A stretch of DNA of 64,000 nucleotides from Camarhynchus parvulus (GCF_901933205.1 NC_044601.1:31348352-31412351); one strand, 5' to 3'. Numbered from the stretch's first letter, positions 41,741-53,660 are shown. Notes: generated by a model not told the origin, from the sequence alone. Numbers and translations are program-made.

Positions 41741-43211
41741 TGTGCTGGTTTTGCATTAATTGATATTTGGGGAGGAGGGAAGAAGCCAGTCATGGGAGTA
41801 ATTTTGTAAGAGAAGCTGCTAATCGTTTCCTCTGTGCCCGACAAAACCAATCAGTAGCTAGTTTTGACTACAGACACTTCGTTAAACCACTAGAAAGCTA
41901 AACACGCCTCTGCCTCTGTGAGCACACACATTAAAGACGAACAAAGCCCAGGAAAAAGCTCTCTTCTGTCTTCTGGAGAGAGATCTTGCCCCCTCGCAGC
42001 CCACTGGCCAGGCAGGGGAGGGGAGGCTGTGGGGCCGGCCAGGGCAGGGCCATGCCACACTAATAACATCTTGTCCCCTGTCCCTGCAGTGGGGACAGCA
42101 TGTGCCTGAGGCAGCCCTGTGGCTGGAATTGAGCGCAGCAGGGGCTGGACACCAGCTATGCGCACGACCCTGACATAGCCCCAGTGTGGCCTGAAAATCC
42201 ATCACCACGACTGCTTCATCCACGGCCCCGCAGGGATCGTGTGACCATCAGCAGGCCCTGAGCGAGATACTAACTCTTTTAATGCATAAATGAGACTTGC
42301 AGACCATCAATCCTCCCTCGAGTGAGAGAAAAGGACAGAGTCAAGACACGTAGAGGAACAACATGAAGACACCAAGATCAATGAAGAAAGAGTCAAGTCC
42401 CAGATGGAAGGAGAATGATGAGATGCCTTAAGTTCAGGCTGAAATCCTCTTGTAAAGCTATGGAGAAGAATGTAATTGATACATCAGACTCTTTCCCTAT
42501 AACTCATTGAAAAGTATGGGGAGATGAAACGTTTGAATATATAAGCAAAGGCATCTATGCTAAAGCAAGCAGATTGTAAAGTAGCTGTGATCCCATGAGA
42601 AGTTTAAACAGAGAGAGAGAAGAGTGATGAAGACCCTCTGCCCCCAGGGAAAAAGAAGAAGACCTCTGTTCCCAGAGATGATGATGATCTCAGAGACAAA
42701 TAAAGAGAACCTTTGTTCTTGAACAGCTCATCTTTAAAATAGTACCCCGTAAGTTGGCCTATAAATGCAGCTGTGGGAAAGCTGTGAAGATGGGAGGGAT
42801 TTCATGATTGTAGATTCCTGGGCAGCTGCTATTTGTGGAAATTAAAAGCTACAAGAGAACTGTTTTTGTAGAGAAGTTTCCATGGCATGGCAAAAGAAAC
42901 TCCTCTCCCTAAGTGAACTGGAGAAAGACTATTCTAGAAGTAGTTCTAGAACAGAACTGACTTAAAAGTCCCAAGTTTTGTCTCTTTACACTGTAAGTGA
43001 CAAAGGAGGGGGGGGGGGGAAGAAGTGTTCTAAAGGTTTTATTCTGATTCCTATTATTCTTTCTTTTAGTTACTGTTAACAAAGTTTTCTTTATACCCTT
43101 TTAAAGTTTTGAGCCTGTTTTGCCTTCCTCCTAATCCTATCTCACAGCAAGAAATTATTAAGTATATTCTAGTGAGTGCACTAACATTTGGCCAGCACTG
43201 AACTCACCACA
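41741..43211 (+). mobile_element. Endogenous retrovirus LTR, ERVL-like, antisense in ABCA1 intron 1
   Basis: The block starts TGTGCTGGTTTTGC and ends CACCACA, the TG...CA form of an LTR. Within it are a TATA-like box (TATAAAT at 42760-42766), AATAAA at about 42704, and a 3' part with the GAGCCTGTTTTGCC phrase typical of avian ERVL-type LTRs as I remember them. It is followed after 5 nt by a primer binding site, so this is a 5' LTR and not a solo LTR. The length, about 1.47 kb, is long for the class and the 5' border could be off. No gag, pol or env coding sequence was recognised after it. The family name is inference; the LTR call is stronger. Confidence 0.75.
43007..43019 (+). repeat. G homopolymer run in the LTR
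   Basis: A run of about 11-13 G in the 3' half of the LTR. The count may be affected by sequencing error. Confidence 0.8.
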
Positions 43212-43216
43212 TTAAC

Positions 43217-43237
43217 TGGTGCATTGGCCAGGAAATC
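43217..43237 (+). mobile_element. Retroviral primer binding site for tRNA-Gly
   Basis: TGGTGCATTGGCCAGGAA starts 5 nt after the LTR end. It complements the CCA-ending 3' tail of tRNA-Gly(GCC): 13 bases perfect, one mismatch, then four more matching. This supports both the LTR border and the plus-strand orientation. The following sequence cannot be followed as a retroviral interior for more than a short leader. Confidence 0.75.
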
Positions 43238-46219
43238 TTAAATTGGTGAACCAAAACCACTGCACTGATCTACACAAGACAAACCACCAGAGGACTAGTG
43301 GCCTGGATGGGCACTAGTGTAGCAGAGGAGCAATTAAGTCTAGAGTCCAGAACTAAGTCCCCAAATCTCCCAAATCAAGATCTAGCGCCTTGGCCACTTC
43401 TCTGCCAAACACCAGGATTTCCCTTCTTCCAGCACAGTAGCTGTAACTAGTAGGAGAAAAACAGTATTGATATCAATTATGTTAAGATTAGGCTAGATAA
43501 AGAGTAGCTGTGGACAAGTGTGAGCAATTTTTGTCCTGCTGCTAGAGATCTAATTGGACATAAAATCCCCAGCAGGCAGTGGAAACAGTGAATAAAGAAC
43601 CAAAAGTAATGTCCGTTCTGTGACCTAAAGTCACACTAAGCTTGCAAAACACAAAGGAACAAAGCTGGCATTCCCATCGCTAAAACTTCCAAGCAGTCAA
43701 AAAACTTATGACATCTACTGGAGCTCTAGGAAAGAGGTGAAACTGCCACCTGAACAATGACAATTTTATACAAATAACAGTGCCAGTCTTTTAAAGTAAT
43801 CTTTTAACCCAAAGAACCTGAAATAGATTGCAAAAAGGTGCCATAAAAAGCATTAGCAGCACAGAGTTCAATCAACTCACCTAAGGCCACAAGCAAGCAA
43901 AAGCAGAGATTAGAATGAAACCATCAGATCCCACACGTCTGTCTCCTGGCTTAAGCACTGTTGGAGTCTGTAGCAGACACAACCAGTGCAGGATCAGCAG
44001 TGGAGGTGTGAGCTTTGGACCGACCGGCTCTTGCCTGGGACACAGGATCGTTATCACTGGAGGCACACAGACACTAAAAGCTGGTCTTTCATAATCTCCC
44101 CACAGAGGACATTTCTTTCCCTTTTGCCAAATGCATAAGAGACACAAAGTTTTCTATTCCATCTAAAGAGCTCTTCAGTGAGGAGTGCTTTCCTCTTCAA
44201 AATCACCCAGGTCATGTCACAGAGTTTACACCAACTCCTCGTTCCTAGCAATGTGATTGGAGAGCTCCTGGGTCAGCTGAAAAGAATTTGATTAGGGTGA
44301 CGAACAACAGTATTTTAGTGGCAGTTCTTGGCAAGATCCTCTACTGGTTTACTTCCCACACTGACTACCTGGCCTTGAGTTAGGTAGTAAACAGTCTTGT
44401 TCTCCAGTGCTTACTAATACTGAAGGCAACTGGTAAATGACTTTCAACATGGCCATCCAGTTGAATTCGTTTCCCCTCCTTGAGGAGCACGTAAAATTTG
44501 GTAAAACCAACTTCTAAAGGCTAATGCCAAAATATCAGAAAGCTGATGAAGCAGGCTCATGGATTACCTCTAGCAACCTGCCACCTCTGGTTTGAAAACA
44601 CAGAGCCCCCCACTTATCTACAGAACCCTTACGGAAGCATGCACACCACCACAAAACACCAAATAAATAATTTCACATTGTTACTTAAGAGGGCTCCAAC
44701 CTTACAGAATATTGATGACAATCAGTGGAAAAGGACTCCTTTCAGCATAGGCCAACAATAAAATACTTATTCACAACCTGCTTGAACTGCTGCTATGAAA
44801 ACAATTAGACAGAACCCAAGCCCAGTATTAGGTTCTACTTGCTGCACTAGGTACTACACAGAGAAGCAAGCTTGGATCCTGCTCTGAAATGACTCAAGGT
44901 CAACACAATGTCATGTCAGGAGCAGAAATCTGACTTCCCAACTCTTTAGACAAAATGGCAATGGGCTTCTAAAGTTATTTAGCCTTGGCGTGAGAACTGA
45001 GCAAATAGATATTTCATAAGTCAGTATATTATGTGCTGAGTTCTGAATGCTCCACTATGAACAGATGAGCAGATGATAATTTTGAAATACCTGGCCCAAA
45101 ATTAATACAATGAGCACTGACATTCGTGGTCCTAAACTGTTCAGAGTATCTAACTTGCCTCTCCCATCAAAGCTAAACTCCTAGGATATATTTCTGAGAC
45201 ACTGGTGAGCCTATCCTTACCAATCTGAAAAAAAATCAAATGGGACACTTCATCACAGAGGAAAACACTAGCTTACAAACTGCTCCATAATAAAGACTGG
45301 ACTACATTTTTCAGAGTCCTCAGTGCATCCTTAAAACATTTATGCACATGCACATTTTCAAAAATGACTGCTGCTTTACAACGCTTCCCTTGTGACACAA
45401 CATGCCAAGTAATTTTGAAAAACCTGTCACAGGTCAGCAATATCTGCCTACCATAATGACCACAACAACTGGTTCTCATTACTTCTAGCATGCTTATAGA
45501 GGGCTCATTGATGAAAACAAGCACAACTCCAATGCAATGGAAGGTATCAAATTTGCATGCACCATAGCTGGACTTACCCTAAGGAATGCACACGCAAGGA
45601 ACTGTGGTATGCACTTAGGCAAGAGGATTGCTTAAGTGTCAAGTATAATACGCAAGATGAAATGCAGTCATCTATTTTACAAAAAAAAAAACCAGCTTCC
45701 ACTAGAAGGTTGTGAAATACGTGAAGCATTTCAACTTCCAACATTACACTGAGTGTCCCCTACTTTGCCTGTGGAAGAAAAAAAAGGCAAGAACCTAGTC
45801 CATTCTTTGGCAAAAACAAACACAAAATGTGATTTGCTTTATCACGGCCAATGTCCAAAACTCCATAGTCCATATTAGCAGATGATTTTTTTTTTGGCTC
45901 TCATAGAATGGCTCTTTTCTAGTGGAATGTAGAAATAATAGAACATCCTGCTAAAATAATAATTGCAACATTTGAGCTCAATTCATGTCATTAAGCTTTG
46001 ATCTCTGAGTGAGTATAGTATCATCAGCATACAGTTTGCAAAAAGCTGTACTACACAGCCCCAGTCCCTTTTCTCAGCTTTTGACATATCCTGTTGAAGG
46101 ACAATATAACTGCAACTAGGAAAAAGGGGTAAAGAATTCCACACTGCAAAAGGTACCTTTCTACTTGGCAGCAATCACAAAGGGGAGAAGGAAGACACAA
46201 CCTCCCCAAGAAAGCAGCT

Positions 46220-46258
46220 TTTCTGTCCAAACATGCTAAAACAATGTTTGGACAGAAA
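46220..46258. repeat. Perfect 15-bp inverted repeat with 9-nt loop
   Basis: TTTCTGTCCAAACAT (46220-46234) and ATGTTTGGACAGAAA (46244-46258) are exact reverse complements around GCTAAAACA. It lies in intron 1. Confidence 0.9.
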
Positions 46259-49200
46259 TGTTTTCAACCACCACCCCTCCCACAGAACATTCTGGTCACT
46301 GAATCACTTACACTAATCAGACAGATACCTGGTTTTAAAAAGTACAACACTGACAGGCACTCCATGATCCTACTGCAGAGTCACTGAAACATCTGGCATA
46401 TTTCTATCTTCTGCTAAGCAAAGTTATGAAGCTTTGTGGCCTTTTTCATCACATTCATAAAGACTTTTTTGGAAAGGAATGACTTCTCCTACATCTTGCT
46501 TTTGGAACAAGACAAGGACACCAACAGTGTTCAGCACAAGATTAAACTGTCGTTTGAGCATATGCCTACCCCGTAACATCAAAAGAAACTGTAGTGTTAT
46601 TTTCCTCTCCATCTTTGCCACTTGGGAACATCATGCCATAAACCAGTGCATGTTCTCAGTAACAGAGCAGAACACAACATGGCTTATAGTGTAGAGAACA
46701 TCACAGTGGTGCCTCTGAGATTCAGAGGCAAAAATAATAAGATGTCAGTTAAATTTGATATCTACACAATTGCAATATCTGTGGCACAGCTATAAGTAAC
46801 AGCAAACAAAACAAAAATATCCCTGAAATACGCAAAAAACATCAGCCAAGAAAAAGTCTCTAGCACAATGAAAGGAAATGACATTGATGAAAGAAAACAA
46901 TAAACTGGCAAAGTCAGTATTTAGCAGCCATTGTCAGCTTGAGCAGAGTTGGAGTCTGTAAAGCCTACAAGAAGACCTCAGCTCCCACATAGCTACCATC
47001 CAGCTGTGCTGATATGGGAGATTGTAATCCACTAAAGTGATAAAGAGATGCCTAAGTACTTCTGAAATCAGTGAGTGTCAGAAGAATCTATGAAGAGCAA
47101 TGAATTTATGATCAACCTTGGCAACCCATACAGACTTCAATAACCACTTATCTCTAAAGTTATTCATAGAAGAATAAGAAAATAGCTGGCACACATGATA
47201 GGGCAGCCCACACACTTGCTGAGTCAGGTGTGGCACAGGGCAGTTAGCTCGGAGCACTGCCAGAAAGCGTGTGACAAACTTCCCATTTTGCCTGATCCAC
47301 AGAGCAAAGAGTCGTTACTCACACTTTATTCTTCAGCTCCAGCTGCACTCCCCACCACTGAAGTTTCAATCCTTAGGGTGAGCACGGCAGTAAAAGCCAT
47401 GCAAAGCAGGCTAATATACACCTGATTCAACATCATGCACAGACATATCCAGGAAGGAAGGATGGCAGAATCTGTGCAAGTCCTAAGCTCCACTTCACAA
47501 TTCAGAAATATTTTCAGGATGGAGCTCCATTAGTTTGGTCCTAAAGCTTCAAGGGACTAAACACAGCTGAAGACCTGTCGTCAACTAAATTTCAACCAAA
47601 TTACTCCAAACAGCAGGTAAGTGCAGAAGTAGAATGAAATGGAAAAATCAATAAGCTTACAAGAGAGGAAGGTGAGCAAAAATAAATTTTGCAGGTTTTT
47701 TATGGATATAGGATTCAAAACATACATTTTTTACATTAAGTTCAGAATATCCTTAACGGTGTTGAGAAAGTTCCACTGGAGCCAAAGCACACTGCAACAG
47801 ACAGCCCCATTTTGCAATTATATCGGGTTTTATATATATGAATATAATTGGGAGGATAGATGTAGAGACAAATATTAACAGTATGTCACAAGAACATGGA
47901 ATGCAGCTCTGGGAGACATGGCTGGCAATCAGAAGAATGACAAAAATTATCTGGGAAAAATAAAATCTGTAGAAATACGAAACTGATGGCGGACAGGTGA
48001 TTGTATTAGTTTGCTAAAAGAAAGGACTGAGTCCATATCTCTCCAAACACAGTAGAAAATCTCTTATTGCTTACTTTAGCATGAATATTTAAACATAGGT
48101 TTGAGAGAGATGGGAAGCAAAGCAGTAAGAACTGCTACTCTGATTTAATAGGGGAAAGAATAATTAAAATATCTAAATTACTTTAAAACAAATACATTTA
48201 ATAAAAAGCATTTTTCCTATTGGCAGAATAAAAATACAAATGCAAGATCCATTCAATTAGGTTTCTTAAATAAGAACATCACATTCAGAGGAAGAATAGA
48301 TTTTGAACTTTGTCTCCTGTACTAGTGCCACAAATAAATATCCATGGATCTGCATTCAGAAAAGCTCAGTGCTGCTTTGTTGTTTGGATAAGGAGAGTTC
48401 TGGGGTTTTTTAAACCATTCAAGTTTGGTCCTAACTGTTTTTATTGGTAGTCATAGCCAAACTCCTGTTGCAGGAACATAACTAAAATAACAGGAACAGA
48501 AAAAAACCCCACCAATATATCCCCAGAATATCAAAATAATCCTCATTAATACAGCTCTTGAAGAACATTTATGCTTGTTTCTTTTTAAGGCACAAAAATT
48601 CAACTGTAAAAACAGGCATATCTCTAAAAACACTGGACTTAAACCCAGCATCCTGGAACTAGCAACAGAGCCTGACATCTTCAAAAAAAGATGTGTTACC
48701 TGCTGAATGTGAGAAAAAACACTCTTTGACTTCTACCATAAAGAGTATAAACTTTGGTAATGCTATTACTAGAACATAAGTGAAAGTAGATAAGAGGAAA
48801 CAGTCAAGCCATCACAAGAAGGGCAGAGGCGCTGGGATCCAAGTTTTCCTGGTCCCTAACCTTGCTCTTGTCACTTCCATCACCAAAACTGCTGCTCTGA
48901 GACCGTCCACGTGGCTTAATTTTGAGCTTTATCAATTTAACAAGTGCTAATGAATATTAGCTGCATGGCTTGCTTGCTCCCAGGAGCAACCACCCATTTG
49001 GAAACAGACCAGTAAACTGCAAGTTGTTTCAGAGTCAAGTGAGTAGAGTGCTTACAGGTTTTGGCCACCTCCACACAATCCTGCCTGCTATTAGCTAAAA
49101 AGGAAACCAGATCCCCAGAATGATCTCTGAACTGTGTGGTAAAAGGCTCAAAGTTTGTTCTTTCACAGAGAACAGCCTTGCTATCTAGCTCAAGCCAGAA

Positions 49201-52200
49201 TAATCTTAGAAAGGGGCTCTTTGCTCTCCTTTTTCTCCAACTCCAATTGTTCTCTAACAAAGTCAGTACCACGCAAACCAATCCCATTGCATGAGGCAGA
49301 GCTCTGCTAAGCAACACTCCTCCAGAAAAATAACAGCAGAGGAAAAAGGTCAGCTTGTGTGTGGATACTTATGGCATTCAAACTGACATGCATTTTTATT
49401 ACCTATGATCAAGCTTTTTTGCTAATAACCCACAAATAAAGATCTGAATGCTCCCATTTTCCCTACAGTGTTAGACTGTTGTGTCAGAAAAGCTGCATCA
49501 ACAGTTTTCCATCCTACTCTGTCTCCCTCTTGGTCATTGAAGCAAGCAAAAACACTTTTTCTCCTCATCAAAAATGCTAAAAAGACATGACTAGCTTTGC
49601 TGCCAAGTATTTTAAAGAAAGGGAACAGGGTACTTTTGGTACTCCATTAGGTAGTTTTAGTCATAGTATTTCTTCTGAATTATCTGTATTACTTTTGTGT
49701 AATCAACTCAAGCAAGACATGCAGCTACAGAATGAGACATTTTAACTTTTGGGTTTTTCTGTGGTGATCATCTTTTAAACACTAGAAGGAGAGTCTTACC
49801 ATGGTATTTTTTATCTATACTCTCAGTATCAGCAACTGCAGATGTGCATGCTCATCAACTACACCAAAAAAAGTTTCTAGCATTCAGAATTCAAATCCTT
49901 AGCTGGCATAAATATTAAACAATCTTAGAGAGAGTGAATTTCTTCCAAGCCAGACCTGAAGAAAGCAGGCAGAGTCCCTAGCAGTCTCAGATGATCAAGG
50001 AAAATCCATCTTATACATAAAATGTGTTTTACTAAACATAGTAAACCCTGACTCTAGCTCCTCTCACAGGAGTCATCAAGAATAACCAGCAGAAGAGAAG
50101 CATGATGATGTTTGATCAGCCATGGCCTCTGGACTTATTTCAGGATTTGGTGTGTTGCCCAGCCTAGAAGACCTATATAAACACTGAGGATGCCTGCTTC
50201 AAGGTTACTCAAACAAAGTGGTAGTTTGGGTCCCTCTCTGCTCCCTTCTGTCATCATCTTTGCGCTGGCACAAGTGCTCACAAAGCCATGAGAAGACTCT
50301 GAACACAGGATGCTGGGGTAAAAAAAACAAAACAAAACAAAAAAAACCACCATGCAAAAAGAGGAGAGTTTTTTTCAATTACTCACCCTGGGCAGGTGAA
50401 CTCTAGTGCCTGCACAAAGGATGAAACAGACAGAGAGAAAAGAATAGGTAGACCAGGGGAAATGAAGCAGGTCCATTACTAGCTCACTAGCAACCTTCAA
50501 TTACTCTGGATTAAAGTTCTGGAGAAACCACACCCTAAGAAATACTGTGCCAGCATGGTGCAATGCACATAATAAACACTAGCAGAGGCGATTGTATTTG
50601 GCTACAGATGGATGAGTTCAGTACCAATCCTCCTTCTGCTCTGTCTTTGTGAGTCTGACTCTGCCAGATTAACTCAATGGTGAGAAACAGCCTTGCAGAA
50701 ATGCAGGCAAGGGAAGAATTCCTTCCTGAAATGTGTGTATTACACTTGATTAACAGGTGGGAATGCTTCAACACAGAATCTGCATAGAAGATCTGCTGTC
50801 ACTTTAAGTCACTGAGGCTTATTCCTGAATGATATATCTGGTACCATATCAAGAAGTCTCTGCTCACACCAATACCACCACACCATCACTGAGTGATGTT
50901 TGAGTTTGAAAAAAATTTAGCATTACAAGAAATGTTTGCTAACAGCTGCCTGTGGCACACTGATTTATAAATGTGCCTCAGCCTCTGTGCTTGAAGAGAC
51001 CATTACAAAACTTCCAACATACTTGCTTGCAGCTCTATTCAGAGGAAATTTGGAACTAATATCCAAAAAATTACCATGACTCCTAGAAACACTAAAATCT
51101 TACATATAGCTGCACCCAAGGTGTTTATGTCATGTAACTTTCACATGGCAACACGTCCTTCAGCAGCAACTTACTGGGGGAAAGTTACGGTAAATAGTTT
51201 TGGGCTAGCTGCTGGATTATTACATTCTAATGACAAATTATAGCAAATTGTGATTTCTTGTAGCCCAGAGACCAGCTAGTAACCCCTTCAGAATACCTAC
51301 AATAAGCTAAAAAACATATTTTTTTATTTAATGCCAAATATTCTCAAGAGGGTCAACTTAAATTCTACTAGGCAACACTAGTGTTCCATGCTGCCGAACT
51401 TATAGCCCCATCTTTTTTGTTAAGGGTTAACTTCTAGTTTTTACCATAATCAGCCCTACTAAATTATGATTATGAGAAACAATGTGCTTCATATATCATG
51501 AGTAAAGGCATTAAGCTCCTGCCCATACCAGATATATAGACTATGTCACACTACTCACTCTTACATAAATTAAAATTCAAATGTGCACAATGAAGACCCA
51601 GCAACATATTTTTTACCTGTTACATCAGTAAAACACTGCAGAGTCCCAGGTACTACCCATTTAGCTTAAAATCCTACTGCGTCATCAAAGAATGGTGCAC
51701 TGATTTGAGTGACAGGAAAGTAGTCAGCATATGTTGCTATTCTCACTTGTAAGGGAGTCAAGCTGTGCCACAAGCACCAAGCACAAAAAGCATTTGCACT
51801 GAATGTTTACTACCATGACCCCCTTTCAAAACTGAGCAAGACTGCTCCATTACAATAGCCCTTCGACAGCAGGCTTGACCATCTGTTGTTAATGGAACAT
51901 CCCCAAGACACAGCTCTTCTCTGCAATACAAGGACCAACTCATTTACCAAGGTGAAAATAATTTTTAATGCATTAATCCATGGCAGTAATTTTCAAAAAC
52001 GTTCAACTCATTTTAGGCTTCAATATGTTTACACCCCTCTGGCTTCTCCGAGGTCTATTCCAACACACTTGAAATCAACTTTGATCCTTTAAGTATGTTT
52101 TTGTACAGCCTTTAAAATCTCCCAGGCCAACAGCCTGGGGGAAAGGGGACACTTCTGGCTAAAACTAGGAAAAAGTAGGGTTTAATAATGACTTTTAATT

Positions 52201-52636
52201 TAGAATCCGAGTAGCTTTCCAGACATGTTTTAAGCATCTGGGCTGCTGTGCAGCTCGTGTTTTGTAACAACAGCCTGATGATAGGTTGCAGTGTTGCACT
52301 CCAGACTTCACAACAGTCTGGCACGCAGCAGCACGATTTGTTGCATACAACTCAGCCTCCTGCCCATCACAAAGGCAGCCACATCGATTTTTTATTTTTA
52401 CACTCCCCCCCATCCCAAGGCCCTCCCCTTATCCCACCCCCGCGACTTTACAGGATTCACGTAGGAGTGAAGGGGATGAAAACCCTCCCGTTATCATCTA
52501 GCACCCACCGGGGCCAGGAGAGGCAGCGGTAAGGTGAGCCACCCTCCGTGAGCGCTGCCAAGTCAGAGTCGCCCCGCTCAGGATAAGCTAAAATAAATTA
52601 ACTGGTTTTTAAAAAATAAGCACACACAACCACGCC

Positions 52637-52639
<3 letters not shown>

Positions 52640-52670
<31 letters not shown>
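52640..52670. repeat. AC/GT microsatellite, about 15 units
   Basis: An uninterrupted CA dinucleotide run of 31 nt in proximal intron 1, about 300 bp inside the exon 1 donor. It reads as GT on the ABCA1 sense strand. Confidence 0.97.
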
Positions 52671-52672
<2 letters not shown>

Positions 52673-52823
52673 TCAGCCCCTCTCCGATGCACCGCTACGC
52701 CGTAAACCATCCTCCGAGCCGCGCTGCCGACAGGCTCGGCGCAAAGAGTGGCACCACGTCGGAAGACAAAGACCCCAAAGCAGTAAGAAAATAAACAGAC
52801 AACTCCCCAAAACAATAACAAAG

Positions 52824-52839
52824 CACACACACACACACA
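52824..52839. repeat. AC/GT microsatellite, 8 units
   Basis: Second pure CA run (16 nt) about 130 bp inside the exon 1 donor, separated from the longer one by about 150 bp. Confidence 0.95.
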
Positions 52840-52942
52840 TTTGCGCTTTCACTCTCTAGCTTTGTGCCGCCCGTTCCAGGCGGAGCGGGTACAAGTGGGA
52901 AGCCTCCCCGACAGCTGCCCGGGATACGTCGTCCCCCCCTCC

Positions 52943-52965
52943 CCGCCGCCGCCGCCGCCGCCGCC
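52943..52965 (-). repeat. CGG trinucleotide repeat at the start of intron 1
   Basis: Seven CCG units plus CC on the plus strand (CGG on the transcribed strand) begin three bases after the predicted exon 1 donor GT. Such tracts are often length-polymorphic and can form hairpins or quadruplexes in RNA. Confidence 0.9.
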
Positions 52966-52968
52966 TAC

Positions 52969-53078
52969 CTCCCCGGCCGGCAGCCGCCGTCGGTCCCGAG
53001 GGGAGCCGCCGCCTGCTCCGCGCCGCGATCCCCTCCGGCTCCGCTCTCGGCCCCGACGCCGGCCCCGCTGCCGCTACC
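52969..53078 (-). other. ABCA1: ABCA1 exon 1, non-coding 5'UTR (predicted)
   Basis: The right boundary is a predicted transcription start about 30 bp downstream of the minus-strand TATA box. The left boundary is a candidate donor GGGGAG|GTAGGC at 52969/52968. The exon is very GC-rich and holds no coding sequence, matching ABCA1 in mammals, where exon 1 is entirely untranslated and the ATG is in exon 2. The human exon 1 is longer, so a more distal donor is possible, but the sequence leftwards (CGG repeat, then AC repeats) offers no better site. The TATA position is directly visible; the exact start and donor are inference. Confidence 0.5.
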
Positions 53079-53101
53079 GGGCGCCCCCACCCCGCAGGAC
53101 C

Positions 53102-53108
53102 TTTTATA
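53102..53108 (-). promoter_or_regulatory. ABCA1: ABCA1 TATA box
   Basis: On the minus strand the sequence reads CTATAAAAGG, a consensus TATA box inside an otherwise GC-rich promoter. The human ABCA1 promoter also has CTATAAAAGG about 30 bp before its start, so this is very likely the orthologous core promoter. It predicts transcription from about 53078 leftwards. Confidence 0.8.
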
Positions 53109-53138
53109 GGGCGGCGCGGAGCTGCCCCGGTGGGCCAG

Positions 53139-53146
53139 CCCGCCCC
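53139..53146 (-). promoter_or_regulatory. ABCA1: GC box (Sp1-type site)
   Basis: The minus strand reads GGGGCGGG about 30 bp upstream of the TATA box, the usual arrangement for Sp1/Sp3 support of a TATA promoter. Sp1 sites are known in the mammalian ABCA1 promoter. Binding here is inference. Confidence 0.5.
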
Positions 53147-53210
53147 TTCCACGGCCGGGGCCGCCCAGCACACTGCTTTTCCCCTCCCTCCGGGGTCTTT
53201 TTGCCGTCGT

Positions 53211-53297
53211 CTTTTCTCTTTTCTGTTTGCTCTTTTCTTTCTTCTTTTTCTTCTCTCCTTTCCTCTGGGCCTCTCCCCTTTTTTTTTCTTTTCCTTC
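53211..53297. repeat. Polypyrimidine tract upstream of ABCA1 promoter
   Basis: The plus strand is almost only C and T here, including a pure run of 37 nt (53230-53266) and one of 28 nt (53270-53297). On the ABCA1 sense strand it is a polypurine tract 120-220 bp upstream of the start, a form that can adopt triplex DNA or bind GA-repeat factors. Confidence 0.85.
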
Positions 53298-53337
53298 GAC
53301 AGCGGCTGCTGTTGGGAGGGTGGGGGACTGCGCGGCG

Positions 53338-53345
53338 ATTTGCAT
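53338..53345 (+). promoter_or_regulatory. Octamer motif ATTTGCAT
   Basis: A perfect POU/Oct octamer lies about 260 bp upstream of the predicted ABCA1 start, an AT-rich 8-mer within GC-rich surroundings. A chance hit is possible. Confidence 0.35.
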
Positions 53346-53660
53346 GTGGGCGTGCACAGTGCGGCCAAAAACAAACTGCGAGCATGGCTATGTCCACCCC
53401 GGCGCCGTGCAGCGGGACGGCTCCGTGGGCTGCCCGCACTCGCTGCTTTTTGTGAAACTCCGCTCACCCAGGTGCGTCGAGAAGCATCCCAGCCCCTCGC
53501 CTTGCCTCCCGCACCGGCCCTCCGAGCGTCTTTTCCCGGGGTCTGTGGGAAGAAAGAGCAGAAACCCGAGCACGAAGTTACCTGTGAAGTGAGTGTGCTC
53601 CAGCCGCCCACGTCTCCAGGCCTGCACCGCTTCCCGCATCTCCTGAGCTAAACCAGTACA

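Larger units (their letters stand above)
36757..52968 (-). other. ABCA1: ABCA1 intron 1
   Basis: About 16.2 kb between the non-coding first exon and exon 2. It contains two AC microsatellites and a CGG tract next to exon 1, a 15-bp inverted repeat at 46220-46258, an antisense LTR with primer binding site at 41741-43237, and a spaced 17-bp direct repeat at 37884-37929. Open frames such as 38205-38735 and 48937-49317 show no recognisable domain or conserved motif. In mammals regulatory elements for liver and sterol response lie in this intron; I could not pick out convincing equivalents by eye. Confidence 0.85.
52520..53560. promoter_or_regulatory. ABCA1: CpG island over ABCA1 promoter and exon 1
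   Basis: GC content and CpG density rise sharply here compared with the AT-rich sequence on both sides, with the densest part about 52880-53160. It covers the TATA box, the GC box and exon 1. Long open frames on both strands in this segment result from high GC lowering stop-codon frequency, not from coding. Borders are estimated by eye. Confidence 0.8.

Noticed and set aside
52841..53651. Overlapping frames of up to 251 codons on both strands
   Set aside because: They coincide with the CpG island and a pyrimidine tract. High GC suppresses stop codons, and the peptides are Arg/Pro/Gly or Phe/Leu/Ser runs without domain character.
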